Assembly: GCF_002858765.1 (NCBI RefSeq)
Contig: NZ_PJRP01000012.1
Span: forward strand, 113,760-177,759
Length of the DNA stretch: 64,000 nucleotides
Reading direction: 5' to 3'
Source of the DNA: Cupriavidus pauculus
GTDB taxonomy: Bacteria > Pseudomonadota > Gammaproteobacteria > Burkholderiales > Burkholderiaceae
The position numbers and the translations under genes were made by a program. Positions 23,215-32,082 of the stretch are shown one piece after another (position 1 is the first letter of the stretch; each line of letters opens with the position of its first letter). The notes under the pieces were generated by a model. That model had not been told where the DNA came from, did no database searches, and saw only the letters and a list, made by a program, of their open reading frames with translations.

Positions 23215-23267
23215 GATGGAGACACCGGAGTGGGGATGGCCGCCATCATGACACAGCGGCGCGCCGG

Positions 23268-24236
23268 TCAGTCGATGCGTGCCCCGGAGCTGACCACCAC
23301 AGGCTTCCAGGCCTGGTATTCGGCCACCACGAACTTGCCGAACGCGTCCGGCGCCAGGTTCATGGCCTCGGCCCCTTGCTGCGCGAGCTTGCTGCGCATG
23401 TCGGGCTGGGCCAGCGCATCGGTCACCACCTTGTTCAGCTTGGCGACGATCTCGGGCGGCGTGTTCTTCGGCGCGAACAGGCCAAACCAGGCGCCCGTGA
23501 CCAGGTTCTGCACGCCAGCCTCGGCCATCGTCGGCACATCGGGCAGCGCCGACGACCGCTTGCGCGACGTGACCGCCAGCGCGCGCAGTTGGCCGCCACG
23601 GATATGCGAGATCACCGACGGCACCGTGGCGAACATGAACTGCACGCGGCCAGCCAGCAGGTCGTTCAGCGCATCTGCGCCCTTGTACGGCACGTGCGTG
23701 GTCTTGGCGCCCGTGCGTTCGTTGAACAGCACGCCGGACAGGTGCGCGGCCGTGCCCACCCCCGTGGAGCCGAAATTGAGCTGGGTCGGATGCGCGCGGG
23801 CGTAGGCGATGAATTCCTGCACCGTCTTTGCGGGCACGTTGGGGCTCACCACCATGACGTTGGGCACATCCGCAATGGGCGCCACCGGCTGCAGATCGGT
23901 CTGCGGGTTCACCTTGAGTCGGCTGTACAGCGTGGGATTGATGGCCACGGGGCCCACGGACGTGGCCAGCAGCGTATAGCCGTCGGCATCGCTGCGGCCC
24001 ACGTAGTCGGTGCCGATATTGCCGCCGGCGCCGGGGCGATTCTCCACCACCACGCTCTGGCCCAGCGCCTTGCCTATCTGCTGGGCCACTTCGCGGGCCA
24101 GGATGTCGGTGGTGCCGCCGGCGGTGAACGCCACGACCACCCGGATCGGCTTGGACGGATAGGGTTGCTGGGCGTGGGCTGTTGCGGCGCAAAAAAGCAG
24201 CACGCCGGCGGCCGAGCGCCGCAGGAAGTCTTTCAT
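23268..24236 (-). CDS. Bug-family substrate-binding protein
   Basis: Encodes 322 residues with signal peptide AAGVLLFCAATAHAQ. It contains YPSKPIRVVVAFTAGGTTDI, VVENRPGAGGNIGTDYVG, STGVGTAAHLSGVLFNE and THVPYKGADALNDLLAGRV, the typical two-lobed TctC-like receptor. The GGAGAC just before the ATG fits the start. No membrane TctA/TctB partners are nearby. It leads the leftward set with the cysteine hydrolase and another Bug protein. A LysR gene lies about 155 bases upstream on the same strand. Confidence 0.92.
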   Translation of the reverse strand: MKDFLRRSAAGVLLFCAATAHAQQPYPSKPIRVVVAFTAGGTTDILAREVAQQIGKALGQSVVVENRPGAGGNIGTDYVGRSDADGYTLLATSVGPVAINPTLYSRLKVNPQTDLQPVAPIADVPNVMVVSPNVPAKTVQEFIAYARAHPTQLNFGSTGVGTAAHLSGVLFNERTGAKTTHVPYKGADALNDLLAGRVQFMFATVPSVISHIRGGQLRALAVTSRKRSSALPDVPTMAEAGVQNLVTGAWFGLFAPKNTPPEIVAKLNKVVTDALAQPDMRSKLAQQGAEAMNLAPDAFGKFVVAEYQAWKPVVVSSGARID

Positions 24237-24391
24237 TGCTGTCTCCGTGTGATTCTTGTCGTGGGCGCGCTGGGAAAAAGGCGGCCCTGTAGAGCATCTT
24301 AGAAAGATGCCCGCACGGAGCTTTGACGAAACAGAAACGCTGCGTTCTCGGTGGGGCTTCGGCGCGATGCCGGTGGGATGTCAGCCGGGCT

Positions 24392-25309
24392 TCAGCGCGG
24401 CTTGAGGAAATGCTGCTCCATCGCGGCGCATCGGCTCAGGTATTCCAGCAGCCGGCCCACGCCGGACGGCAGACTGTCGCGGTCGCGCACGCAGACGTAG
24501 AACTCCCGCTCGGCCCAGGCGTCCTTGAGCGTCAGCATCGACAGGCCCATCATCTGGAGGTAGTTGCGCGCAATGCCCTCGGGCACCACGGCCAGGCCCA
24601 GCCCTTCGCGCACCATGCGGCAGCGGGCCTCGAAGTTCGATACCTGGGTCTTGACGGTCAGCGGGCGCGACAGCGTGCCCGACGCCAGCGTCAGGAACGC
24701 ATCGAACGTATGGCGCGGAAAGTAGCCCAGGAAGTCGTAGTCGAGCGCTTCTTCCAGATGCAGCGCGCCCTTGGCTTCCAGCGGATGCCCGCGCGGCACC
24801 ACCAGCCCCACGCGGTCCTTGCGGTATGGCAGCGAATGCACGCCGGGGCTGGGGCTGCGCGCGTGATAGATGCCGATATCGGCGTCGCCGTTGGACACCA
24901 TGCGCGGAATGTCGAAGCTGAACGCTTCCACCAGGTCGATGCGGGCGTCGGGGTCGTGCTTCTGGAAGCCACTGATGTCGGCCGGCAGGAACTGCAGGAT
25001 CGTCGAACGGTTCGACGCCAGCCGGATCTTGGCGATGCCGTCGAGCGAGTAGGCCGCCAGCGCATCCTGCGCCAGTTGCACGCTGCGCACGATGGCCTTG
25101 GCACGCTGGTAGAGCATGGCGCCCGCCGGCGTGGGCTCTACGCCACGTCCATGACGGCGCAGCAGCGCCGTGCCCGCGCGCCGTTCCAGTTCGGCAATCC
25201 GCTTGCTGGCCGCCGACGTCACCAGGTTCTCGCGCTCGGCCGCGCGTGACAGGCTCTTCTCTTCCACGGCGGCAATCAGGATGGCAAGCGAAGGAATGTC
25301 CATGTCCAT
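24392..25309 (-). CDS. LysR-family transcriptional regulator
   Basis: A 305-residue LysR protein with HTH near the N-terminus (LAILIAAVEEKSLSRAAE, then TSAASKRIAELERRAGTAL) and an effector domain (IRLASNRSTILQFLPADISG, MVREGLGLAVVPEGIARNYL). MDMDIP gives two possible ATG starts six bases apart. It is divergent from the MmgE/PrpD - acyl-CoA synthetase - acyl-CoA dehydrogenase operon with a 171-bp gap, and it also precedes the Bug genes in the same direction. It is the likely regulator of one or both. Effector unknown. Confidence 0.87.
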   Translation of the reverse strand: MDMDIPSLAILIAAVEEKSLSRAAERENLVTSAASKRIAELERRAGTALLRRHGRGVEPTPAGAMLYQRAKAIVRSVQLAQDALAAYSLDGIAKIRLASNRSTILQFLPADISGFQKHDPDARIDLVEAFSFDIPRMVSNGDADIGIYHARSPSPGVHSLPYRKDRVGLVVPRGHPLEAKGALHLEEALDYDFLGYFPRHTFDAFLTLASGTLSRPLTVKTQVSNFEARCRMVREGLGLAVVPEGIARNYLQMMGLSMLTLKDAWAEREFYVCVRDRDSLPSGVGRLLEYLSRCAAMEQHFLKPR

Positions 25310-25480
25310 GGGTTGAGCGTGCTCCAAATGGAAAGGCTGGGCCGACGATGGCGTGCGCAGAGTATGCACCAGCCCGCAAACGCCGGGATACGCGTGCCGG
25401 CTTGGGAGCTTTCACCAAATGTCAAAGCTGGGCGGGCCGCGGTTCTTACCATGGGAGTCATTCCAGAGGAGACAACCGGC

Positions 25481-26836
25481 ATGCTGATCCACCACTTTGC
25501 CGCCTATGTCGGCAACCAGGCCCATGCGCCCCTGCCCGACGACGTACAGCACCATGCCCGGCGCGTGGTGATCGACTGGTTTGCCGCGCTGCTGGCCGGC
25601 GTGCCGATGGCGCCGGGCCGCCAGCTCGTGGCCGCTCATCGCGAGGAACTTGGCGTCGGCCACAGCACCGTGCTGGGCCATGGTGCCATCGCATTCCCGG
25701 GGCTGGCCGCGTGGATCAACGGCAGCGCGTCGCACGCCGCCGAGTTCGACGACATCTTTCGTGATGCGGTCTACCACCCGGGGTGCCCGACCATTGCCGC
25801 CGCGCTGGCGCTGGCCGAAGACCGCAATGCCAGCGGCACCGACCTGCTGCGCGCCGTGGTGGCGGGCTACGAGGTATCCACGCGCATCGGCGCGGCGATC
25901 CAGCCTGCGCACTACCGCTTCTTCCATACCACCGGCACCGTCGGCTGCATTGGCGCGGCCGCGGCGGGTGCCGTGCTGCTGGCGCCGGGCAATGCCGACG
26001 TGGCGGCCCACGCCATGGCAACGGCCACCACTTTTGCGTCGGGGCTGCAGCAGGCATTCCGGTCGGATGCGATGACCAAGGCGCTGCACGCCGGGCACGC
26101 GGCGCAGACCGGCGTGCTGGCGGCGCAGGGCGCCGCGCACGGCGTGACTGGCGTGCGCGACATCCTCGAAGGCGATGCCGGCTTTGGCGCGGCGCTGTGC
26201 GGCAGCCCGGACTGGGCGATTGCCACGGCCGGCCTGGGCACCGACTACAACGTCACGCGCATCACGCAGAAGAACCATGGCTGCTGCGGCCACACCTTCG
26301 CCGCCATCGACGCCGCCATGCGGCTGGTGCGCGATCACGCGCTCGACCCCTCCCGCATTGCGGCCGTGCGCGTGAACGCCTACCAGGTGGCGCTCGACGT
26401 GACCGGCAATTTCAACCCCACCACGCCGTTCGAGGCGCGCTTCAGCCTGCCTTACGTGGTGGCCCACGGCATCCTGCATGGTGCCGTGCGGCTCGATGCT
26501 TTCGAGCCCGAGCGCCTTGGCGATACCGCGATTCGCGCGTTGATGACGCGCATCACGCTGACCGCCGACGCCGAACTGACGGCCGCCTTCCCACGCCAGC
26601 GGGCCGCGCGGGTCGAGATCGAGATGGCCAACGGCACGCGCCACGCGCACTTCCAGCCATACCGCGTGGGCGATCCGGAAGCCCCGCTCGACGACGCGAT
26701 GCTGACCGACAAGTTCATGGAACTGGGCGGCCCCATGCTGGGCCAGGACAAGGCCGCCAGCCTGCTGGACGCGCTGTGGCAACTCGATGCGCGCCCGGTG
26801 CGCCAGCTTGGCCTTGGCGCCCTGCGCGCACGTTGA
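25481..26836 (+). CDS. MmgE/PrpD family protein
   Basis: The 451-residue protein matches the MmgE/PrpD fold: VVIDWFAALLAGVPM, NGSASHAAEFDDIFRDAVYH, KALHAGHAAQTGVLAAQGAA and a KNHGCCGHTFAAIDAAM segment. Family members include 2-methylcitrate dehydratase, cis-aconitate decarboxylase and epimerases, so it probably dehydrates or decarboxylates a branched di- or tricarboxylate. AGGAG lies nine bases before ATG 25481. It heads an operon with an acyl-CoA synthetase and an acyl-CoA dehydrogenase, facing a LysR gene. There is no prpB/prpC here, so classical propionate use is unlikely. Confidence 0.87.
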   Translation: MLIHHFAAYVGNQAHAPLPDDVQHHARRVVIDWFAALLAGVPMAPGRQLVAAHREELGVGHSTVLGHGAIAFPGLAAWINGSASHAAEFDDIFRDAVYHPGCPTIAAALALAEDRNASGTDLLRAVVAGYEVSTRIGAAIQPAHYRFFHTTGTVGCIGAAAAGAVLLAPGNADVAAHAMATATTFASGLQQAFRSDAMTKALHAGHAAQTGVLAAQGAAHGVTGVRDILEGDAGFGAALCGSPDWAIATAGLGTDYNVTRITQKNHGCCGHTFAAIDAAMRLVRDHALDPSRIAAVRVNAYQVALDVTGNFNPTTPFEARFSLPYVVAHGILHGAVRLDAFEPERLGDTAIRALMTRITLTADAELTAAFPRQRAARVEIEMANGTRHAHFQPYRVGDPEAPLDDAMLTDKFMELGGPMLGQDKAASLLDALWQLDARPVRQLGLGALRAR

Positions 26837-26871
26837 GCCGCACCCCCATCACTCAAAGGAACACTGCAGTC

Positions 26872-29019
26872 ATGACGAGAGTCGACAAGGAAATTGCCGC
26901 CGCCGTGGGCGCTACCGGCAAGGCGCTGGCCCGCGCGCTGTTCACGCCCGGCGCCGTGGCGCTGGTGGGTGCATCGGCCGACGAGAAGAAAAACACGGCA
27001 CGCCCGCTGCGCTTCATGCGCAAGCACGGCTACAAGGGCCGCATCCTGCCGGTGAACGCGGGGCGGACCGAAGTCATGGGCCTGCCGGCGTACCCCAGCG
27101 TGGAGGCGCTGCCCGAGGCCATCGATCACGCCTTCGTGATGGTGCCCGGCGCCCATGTGGCCGAGGCGCTGGCGCAAAGCGCCGCGCGTGGTGCGCGCGT
27201 GGTGACGGTGTTCTCCGATGGCTTTGCCGAACTGGGCGAGGCGGGCATGGCGGCCCAGCAGGCGCTGGCCGATCAGGCCAGGCAGCTTGGCGTGCGACTG
27301 CTGGGGCCCAACAGCATCGGCGTGGTGGATGTGCATAGCGGGGCCATCCTGTCGGTCAACGCGGTGCTGGAGATGGATGAACTGCGGCCCGGCGCGGTGA
27401 GCGTGGTATCGCAGAGCGGGTCGATGCTGGGTGCGCTGCTGTCGCGCGGTGCGGCACGGGGCATGGGCTTTGCCAAGCTGGTGTCGGTCGGCAACGAGGC
27501 CGACGTTGGCGTGGGTGAACTGGTGGACCTGCTGGTGGACGATGACGCCACACAGGTCATCCTGCTGTTTCTGGAAACCATCCGCGATGCCGCCGTGCTG
27601 GGCCCGGCGCTGCGGCGCGCACGTGCCGCAGGCAAACCGGTGCTGGTGTACAAGCTGGGCCGCTCGGCACAGGGCGAGGCGCTGGCCCAGTCGCACACGG
27701 GCGCGCTGGCCGGCAACGATGCGGCGGTGGATGCCTTCCTGCGCAAGCACGGCGCCATGCGCGTGGAGATGCTGGAAACGTTGTTTGAAGCCGCGCCGCT
27801 GGCCAGCCGCCATGCGCGCTCGGTGCCGGCGCTGGATCGTGCGCCACGCGTGGCCGTGGTGACCACCACCGGCGGCGGCGCGGCCACCGTGGTGGACCGG
27901 CTCGGCCTGGCCGGCGTCGATGCGGTGCCGCCCCCCGACGCGTTCGTCGCGCACATGGCCGCCCGTGGCGTAAAGATCCGCCAGACCCCCATCATCGACC
28001 TGACGTTGGCGGCCACCAGCGCGCAATACCGCGACCTGGTGGAGCAGATGCTGCAGAGCGACTGGTGCGACGCCGTGCTGTGCGTGGCGGGGTCGTCGGC
28101 GCAGTTTCATCCGCAACTGGCCATCAAGCCCATCGTCGAGGCTTCGGCCATCGGCGGCAAACCGCTGCTGGCGTTCTTGGCGCCCGAGGCCACGCAGTCG
28201 CTGCAGGTACTGCAGTCAGCCGGCGTACCGGCATTCCGCACGCCGGAGAGCTGTGCCGATGCGCTGTCGTGCCTGTTCCGCGCTGCCCGGGGTGCCCAGG
28301 CCGCCGACGCTGACGATGCTGACGCCGGCGTCCCGCCGCTGGCATGGCCCGAAGGTCTGCCCACGCACGGCGACCTGAGCGAACTGGAAGCCGGTGCCGT
28401 CTTCGCGGCGCTGGGCGTGCCGATTGCCCCTGCCGCGCTGGTCAGCCCGCCGTCGCTGGGCCACGCGGTGCCGTACCCCGTGGTGGCCAAGATCTGCTCG
28501 CGCGACATTCTGCACAAGACCGAGATTGGCGGCGTGCAGGTGGGCGTGCGCGATAACGCCGAACTGGCCGCCGTCGCCGAACGGCTGATGGCGAACGCCC
28601 GCCAGGAGGCGCCGGACGCGCGCATCGACGGCATCCTGGTGCAGCGCATGGAAGACCGGCTGCTGGAGCTGATGCTCGGCTATCGCCACGATCCGCTGGT
28701 GGGTCCGATGGTGATGCTCAGCGCGGGCGGTATCACGGCGGAACTGCATCGCGACGTGAGCCTGCGCCCGGCGCCGGTTAGCCCTGCCGAGGCACGACAG
28801 ATGATTGACGAGGTGCGTTCCACCCGGCTGGTGCGCGGCTTCCGCGGCCTGCCGCGCGGCGATGTCGATGCGCTGGCCGATGCCATCGTGCGCTTCTCGC
28901 GCCTTGCGGCCGTGCAGGGCCCGACCGTGGCCGAGGCCGAGATCAATCCATTGTTCGTGCGTGCCAGCGGCGTGGTTGGGGTCGACTGCGTGCTGCGGCT
29001 GGCCGACCCGCAACACTGA
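26872..29019 (+). CDS. Acyl-CoA synthetase (NDP-forming type)
   Basis: A 715-residue fusion of the alpha and beta parts of ADP-forming acyl-CoA synthetases. An N-terminal CoA-binding domain (FTPGAVALVGASADEKKNTA, LGPNSIGVVDVHSG) is followed by succinyl-CoA-ligase-like domains with the phosphohistidine motif SHTGALAG (His275). A C-terminal ATP-grasp domain (YPVVAKICSRDILHKTEIGG) completes it. It activates a carboxylate to its CoA thioester with NTP in the cytoplasm. Its position between MmgE/PrpD and acyl-CoA dehydrogenase genes implies that it activates an acid which is then oxidised. The acid is unknown. Confidence 0.9.
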   Translation: MTRVDKEIAAAVGATGKALARALFTPGAVALVGASADEKKNTARPLRFMRKHGYKGRILPVNAGRTEVMGLPAYPSVEALPEAIDHAFVMVPGAHVAEALAQSAARGARVVTVFSDGFAELGEAGMAAQQALADQARQLGVRLLGPNSIGVVDVHSGAILSVNAVLEMDELRPGAVSVVSQSGSMLGALLSRGAARGMGFAKLVSVGNEADVGVGELVDLLVDDDATQVILLFLETIRDAAVLGPALRRARAAGKPVLVYKLGRSAQGEALAQSHTGALAGNDAAVDAFLRKHGAMRVEMLETLFEAAPLASRHARSVPALDRAPRVAVVTTTGGGAATVVDRLGLAGVDAVPPPDAFVAHMAARGVKIRQTPIIDLTLAATSAQYRDLVEQMLQSDWCDAVLCVAGSSAQFHPQLAIKPIVEASAIGGKPLLAFLAPEATQSLQVLQSAGVPAFRTPESCADALSCLFRAARGAQAADADDADAGVPPLAWPEGLPTHGDLSELEAGAVFAALGVPIAPAALVSPPSLGHAVPYPVVAKICSRDILHKTEIGGVQVGVRDNAELAAVAERLMANARQEAPDARIDGILVQRMEDRLLELMLGYRHDPLVGPMVMLSAGGITAELHRDVSLRPAPVSPAEARQMIDEVRSTRLVRGFRGLPRGDVDALADAIVRFSRLAAVQGPTVAEAEINPLFVRASGVVGVDCVLRLADPQH

Positions 29020-29077
29020 CATCCGCACCCGATACCCCATACCAGACACCCGATACCGAAGAGATTCCGGAGACATC

Positions 29078-30223
29078 ATGCATTTCAAGCTCACCCCCGA
29101 ACAGCAGGAATTCCAGGACGCCGTCAGCCGCTTCGCGGAAAAGGAACTGCGCCCCGGCGCCCGCGAGCGCGCCCACACCGACGCGTATCCGTGGGATGTG
29201 GCGAAAAAGATGGCCGGGCAGGGCCTGCTTGGTATCACGATCGCCGAGGCCGATGGCGGCCAGGGCGGCTCGCTGATGGACGCCGTGATCGCCATCCAGG
29301 CCGTGGCCGCGCACTGCCCGCGCAGCGCGGACGTGGTGCAGGCCGGCAACTTCGGCGCGATTCGCGTGCTGGCCGAGTACGGGTCGGCCGAGCAGAAAGC
29401 GCGTTGGCTGGCCCTGCTGCTGCGCGGTGAGACGCTGATCTCGGTGGGCATGACCGAGCCGGAGGCCGGCTCGGCCGTGACCGAACTGAAGACCAGTGCC
29501 ACGCCCGACGGCGAAGGGTTCCGCATCAACGGCACCAAGATATTCACCACGCACGGCCCGCATGCCGACGTGATCCTGGCCTACGTGCGCTTCGGCCCCG
29601 GCGTGGGTGGTATCGGGTCGGTGCTGATCGACACGAAGGCGGCCGGCGTGCGCATCGGCCAGAAATCGCGCTTCATGTCGGGCGAGGAATGGGCGCAGAT
29701 CTATTTCGAGGACGTCTACGTGGCGCCCGAAGACGTGCTACTGGGCGAGGGCGGCTTCAAGAAGCAGATCGCCGGCTTCAACGTCGAACGCATGGGCAAC
29801 ACGGCGCGCTCGCTGGCGCTGGGCCGCTACGCGTACGAGGTGGCGCGCCAGTGGGCGCTGCAGCGCAAGCAGTTTGGCCGCCTTCTGTGCGAGTTCCAGG
29901 GTCTGCAGTGGAAGTTCGCCGAGATGAAGATGAAGCTCGATGCCGGGCAGCTGCTGCTGTACCGTGCCGCCAGCAACGCCGACAGCGGCCTGCCGTCGGC
30001 GGAGGAAACGGCCATCGCCAAGGCATTCTGCAACCAGGCCGGCTTCGACATCGCCAACGAGGCCCTGCAGGTGATGGGCGGTATGGGCTACAGCCAGGAA
30101 GAACTGGTCGAATACTGCCAGCGGCGCTGCCGGGGCTGGATGATTGCCGGCGGTTCGATCGAGATCCTGAAGAACCGCATCGCCGAATCGGTATTCGAGC
30201 GTACGTTCTCGCAGCGGCCCTGA
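29078..30223 (+). CDS. Acyl-CoA dehydrogenase
   Basis: A 381-residue FAD enzyme with the standard order of N-terminal helical domain (FKLTPEQQEFQDAVSRFAEK), beta domain (LISVGMTEPEAGSAVTELKT) and C-terminal helical domain (RKQFGRLLCEFQGLQWKFAE, GGMGYSQEELVEYCQR). It introduces an alpha-beta double bond into an acyl-CoA and passes electrons to ETF. The usual catalytic Glu region is in the C-terminal domain, but the exact base was not assigned. CCGGAG precedes the start. The 58-bp gap before it holds two copies of CACCCGATACC spaced 21 bp apart. Confidence 0.9.
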   Translation: MHFKLTPEQQEFQDAVSRFAEKELRPGARERAHTDAYPWDVAKKMAGQGLLGITIAEADGGQGGSLMDAVIAIQAVAAHCPRSADVVQAGNFGAIRVLAEYGSAEQKARWLALLLRGETLISVGMTEPEAGSAVTELKTSATPDGEGFRINGTKIFTTHGPHADVILAYVRFGPGVGGIGSVLIDTKAAGVRIGQKSRFMSGEEWAQIYFEDVYVAPEDVLLGEGGFKKQIAGFNVERMGNTARSLALGRYAYEVARQWALQRKQFGRLLCEFQGLQWKFAEMKMKLDAGQLLLYRAASNADSGLPSAEETAIAKAFCNQAGFDIANEALQVMGGMGYSQEELVEYCQRRCRGWMIAGGSIEILKNRIAESVFERTFSQRP

Positions 30224-30231
30224 GGGTTCAG

Positions 30232-30273
30232 CGCTGTACGTTCGGCGCCGTACGTCCGACGCTGTACGTCCGA
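30232..30273 (+). repeat. Three 14-bp tandem repeats
   Basis: CGCTGTACGTTCGG, CGCCGTACGTCCGA and CGCTGTACGTCCGA follow one another directly in the 55-bp gap between the convergent acyl-CoA dehydrogenase and LuxR genes. They look like a small minisatellite; a role in termination is possible but unproven. Confidence 0.8.
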
Positions 30274-30278
30274 TCGTG

Positions 30279-31019
30279 TCAGGCGGCTTCGGCCGCCGCC
30301 GAGATCGACGTCAGCAGTGCGCCACGCTCGCGTGCCACGAAGACGGCCTCGGTCTTGTTGTTGGCCGCGAGCCGGCGGTAGATCTGCAGCGTGTGGCTCT
30401 TCACCGTCGGCACGGAGATATGCAGGCGGCGGCTGATCAGCTTGATCGACATGCCCTTGGACAGCAGCACCAGCACATCGTACTGGCGCTGCGTTAGGCT
30501 CAGCAACTGGGCCTCGGTCGCGAACTTCGGCTGAGCCGTACCGGGCGGAAGCGCCGAGATGGGCATCGGCAACACGATCGCGGCATCGCCGCCAGTCGCG
30601 GGCGTGGTCTGGGCGAGGTGTGGCCGCGCATCCTCGTAAGGCGCGCCGGTGCAGCAACCTCGCCGCATGGCGCCGATCATATTGCGCAGCGTGCCATCGA
30701 TGGCTGCGAGGGTGGCATTTTCGGGTAGCCACGACAGCAACGGCGAGATAGCTCGCGGTGGCATCCATTGCACCGTGCCCCCGGCGCTTAGATACAGCAC
30801 GCCGCGCACATCCGTTGCGGTGCGCAGCAGTTCCAGCATGGCCGTGTCGTAGCCCCGCAGCAGGTCTCCCACGATCAGCAGATCGATGCCGTCCAGCGTC
30901 AGGCCAGGCACGGGGCGGGGCGACATCAGATACGAATCATTGATGTCCTGGATGCGGTACAGCACCTGCTGGATCCCGAGGCCGATCAGCGGCCGGGATT
31001 CCACAACAGCAGCCTTCAT
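30279..31019 (-). CDS. LuxR-family (NarL-type) response-regulator-like protein
   Basis: Encodes 246 residues. The C-terminal HTH is a standard LuxR/NarL domain (LTQRQYDVLVLLSKGMSIKL, then HISVPTVKSHTLQIYRRL). The N-terminal part (AAVVESRPLIGLGIQQVLY, GIDLLIVGDLL) resembles a receiver fold, but the acidic pocket and phospho-acceptor Asp are not clearly preserved, so it may be phosphorylation-independent. GGGGAG precedes ATG 31019. No sensor kinase adjoins. It converges with the acyl-CoA dehydrogenase operon; targets are unknown. Confidence 0.83.
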   Translation of the reverse strand: MKAAVVESRPLIGLGIQQVLYRIQDINDSYLMSPRPVPGLTLDGIDLLIVGDLLRGYDTAMLELLRTATDVRGVLYLSAGGTVQWMPPRAISPLLSWLPENATLAAIDGTLRNMIGAMRRGCCTGAPYEDARPHLAQTTPATGGDAAIVLPMPISALPPGTAQPKFATEAQLLSLTQRQYDVLVLLSKGMSIKLISRRLHISVPTVKSHTLQIYRRLAANNKTEAVFVARERGALLTSISAAAEAA

Positions 31020-31137
31020 GGTGTCGCTCCCCTGTTCTTCTATGTTTGGAAGCGACTGCGGCGCAAGTTCCGTTCCAGCCATGCGGCGACGCTGAAAGCC
31101 GCACTATGCTGCGGACTTCCGGTACTGCGACGTTACG

Positions 31138-31149
31138 CGTTACGTAACG
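31138..31149. promoter_or_regulatory. Perfect palindrome CGTTACGTAACG
   Basis: A 12-bp perfect palindrome sits about 120 bp upstream of the LuxR-type regulator start, flanked by a further CGTTACG copy (31131-31137) and AACGTTA overlapping its right side. The cluster of TTACG units suggests a regulator-binding site. Nothing else is seen in the 31020-31313 interval. Confidence 0.35.
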
Positions 31150-31313
31150 TTAGGCGGTGTTGCCGCTGTATTTTTACCTTTTTGCCGACTCAGGCTTAAC
31201 GGACTGTTAAATCTGCAAATGCCGCGACTGCAATGACTGGAATGACTGTATGTCCCCTTGTTTGAGGGGGTGCGCGCGCCTTAGCGATACGACAGGACCA
31301 CCAGGGCGGCGCG

Positions 31314-31996
31314 GTGGGCGCGTTCGAGGCCGCCAGCCTGCTGGTGTTCGGCACGGGCGCCCACCTGAACTTGCTCAATGATAAGAACGCGCTGCGCCTG
31401 GCACGGAACGAAGCGCCGGTTGATTTCGCGGGCGAGGATCGCAAGTGGAAGTTCTACGGCAAGGTCATGCCGTTCGGGCTAGTCCTGCTGGGCGGGGGCG
31501 TGATCGCGAACTTCGTCACGAAGATCGTGATGGAACTGACCAAGGACGAGAAGGATGGCGCGGGCAGGCCTGCGCCGATGTCGACGCCCGATCCGACAAT
31601 CTCCTCTACACCTGAGCCAGCGCCGACGACGGCACCGACGACCGCACCGACCACGACACCGAGCGCCCTTGTGGCAACGCAGCCGCCGCAGACGGAGCCG
31701 GGACATTCCCCGCCACCACGCCCCGGGCGCGCGCACCGCGTGACGAGCGGGTTACGGTCGAGCCGTATTCGGCGGCCACGGTCGATGACGCCACGCTATG
31801 GGGCATTGCGCGGACGTATCTGGAAACGCTGCAGTCCGACGAACAGACGGTTGCCGCCCGGGAGGCGCCGATGACGCACGACGAACAGGTCGGCAATTTC
31901 GCGTTGCGGGAACTGGTGAACCTGAATCCGCAGTACGGGCTGGCGGACGATCCCGATCATCTTGAGCCGGGATGGGTGCTGGATGTGACGCGGTAG
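31314..31996 (+). pseudogene. Decayed gene: membrane segment, Pro/Thr linker, LysM-like end
   Basis: One frame from 31314 encodes FEAASLLVFGTGAHLNLLND, a hydrophobic helix (GLVLLGGGVIANFVTKIVME) and a Pro/Thr-rich linker, then drifts into Arg-rich nonsense. A second frame, open past 31740, ends with VDDATLWGIARTYLETLQSD, then LNPQYGLADDPDHLEPGW and stop at 31996. That looks like a LysM-type peptidoglycan-binding tail. The two halves make sense as one protein with a frameshift around 31690-31740. There is also no convincing start or Shine-Dalgarno sequence at the 5' end, so the gene may be truncated as well. Family assignment of the LysM part is tentative. Confidence 0.5.
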
Positions 31997-32082
31997 AAAT
32001 CGGTCAGGCCAGGCAGGAGGGATGGCGGGCGCCCGCGCGCTTCGGAGAAGCCGGGAGGCGGGCGCCTGGGCGGTCGCTGGAA

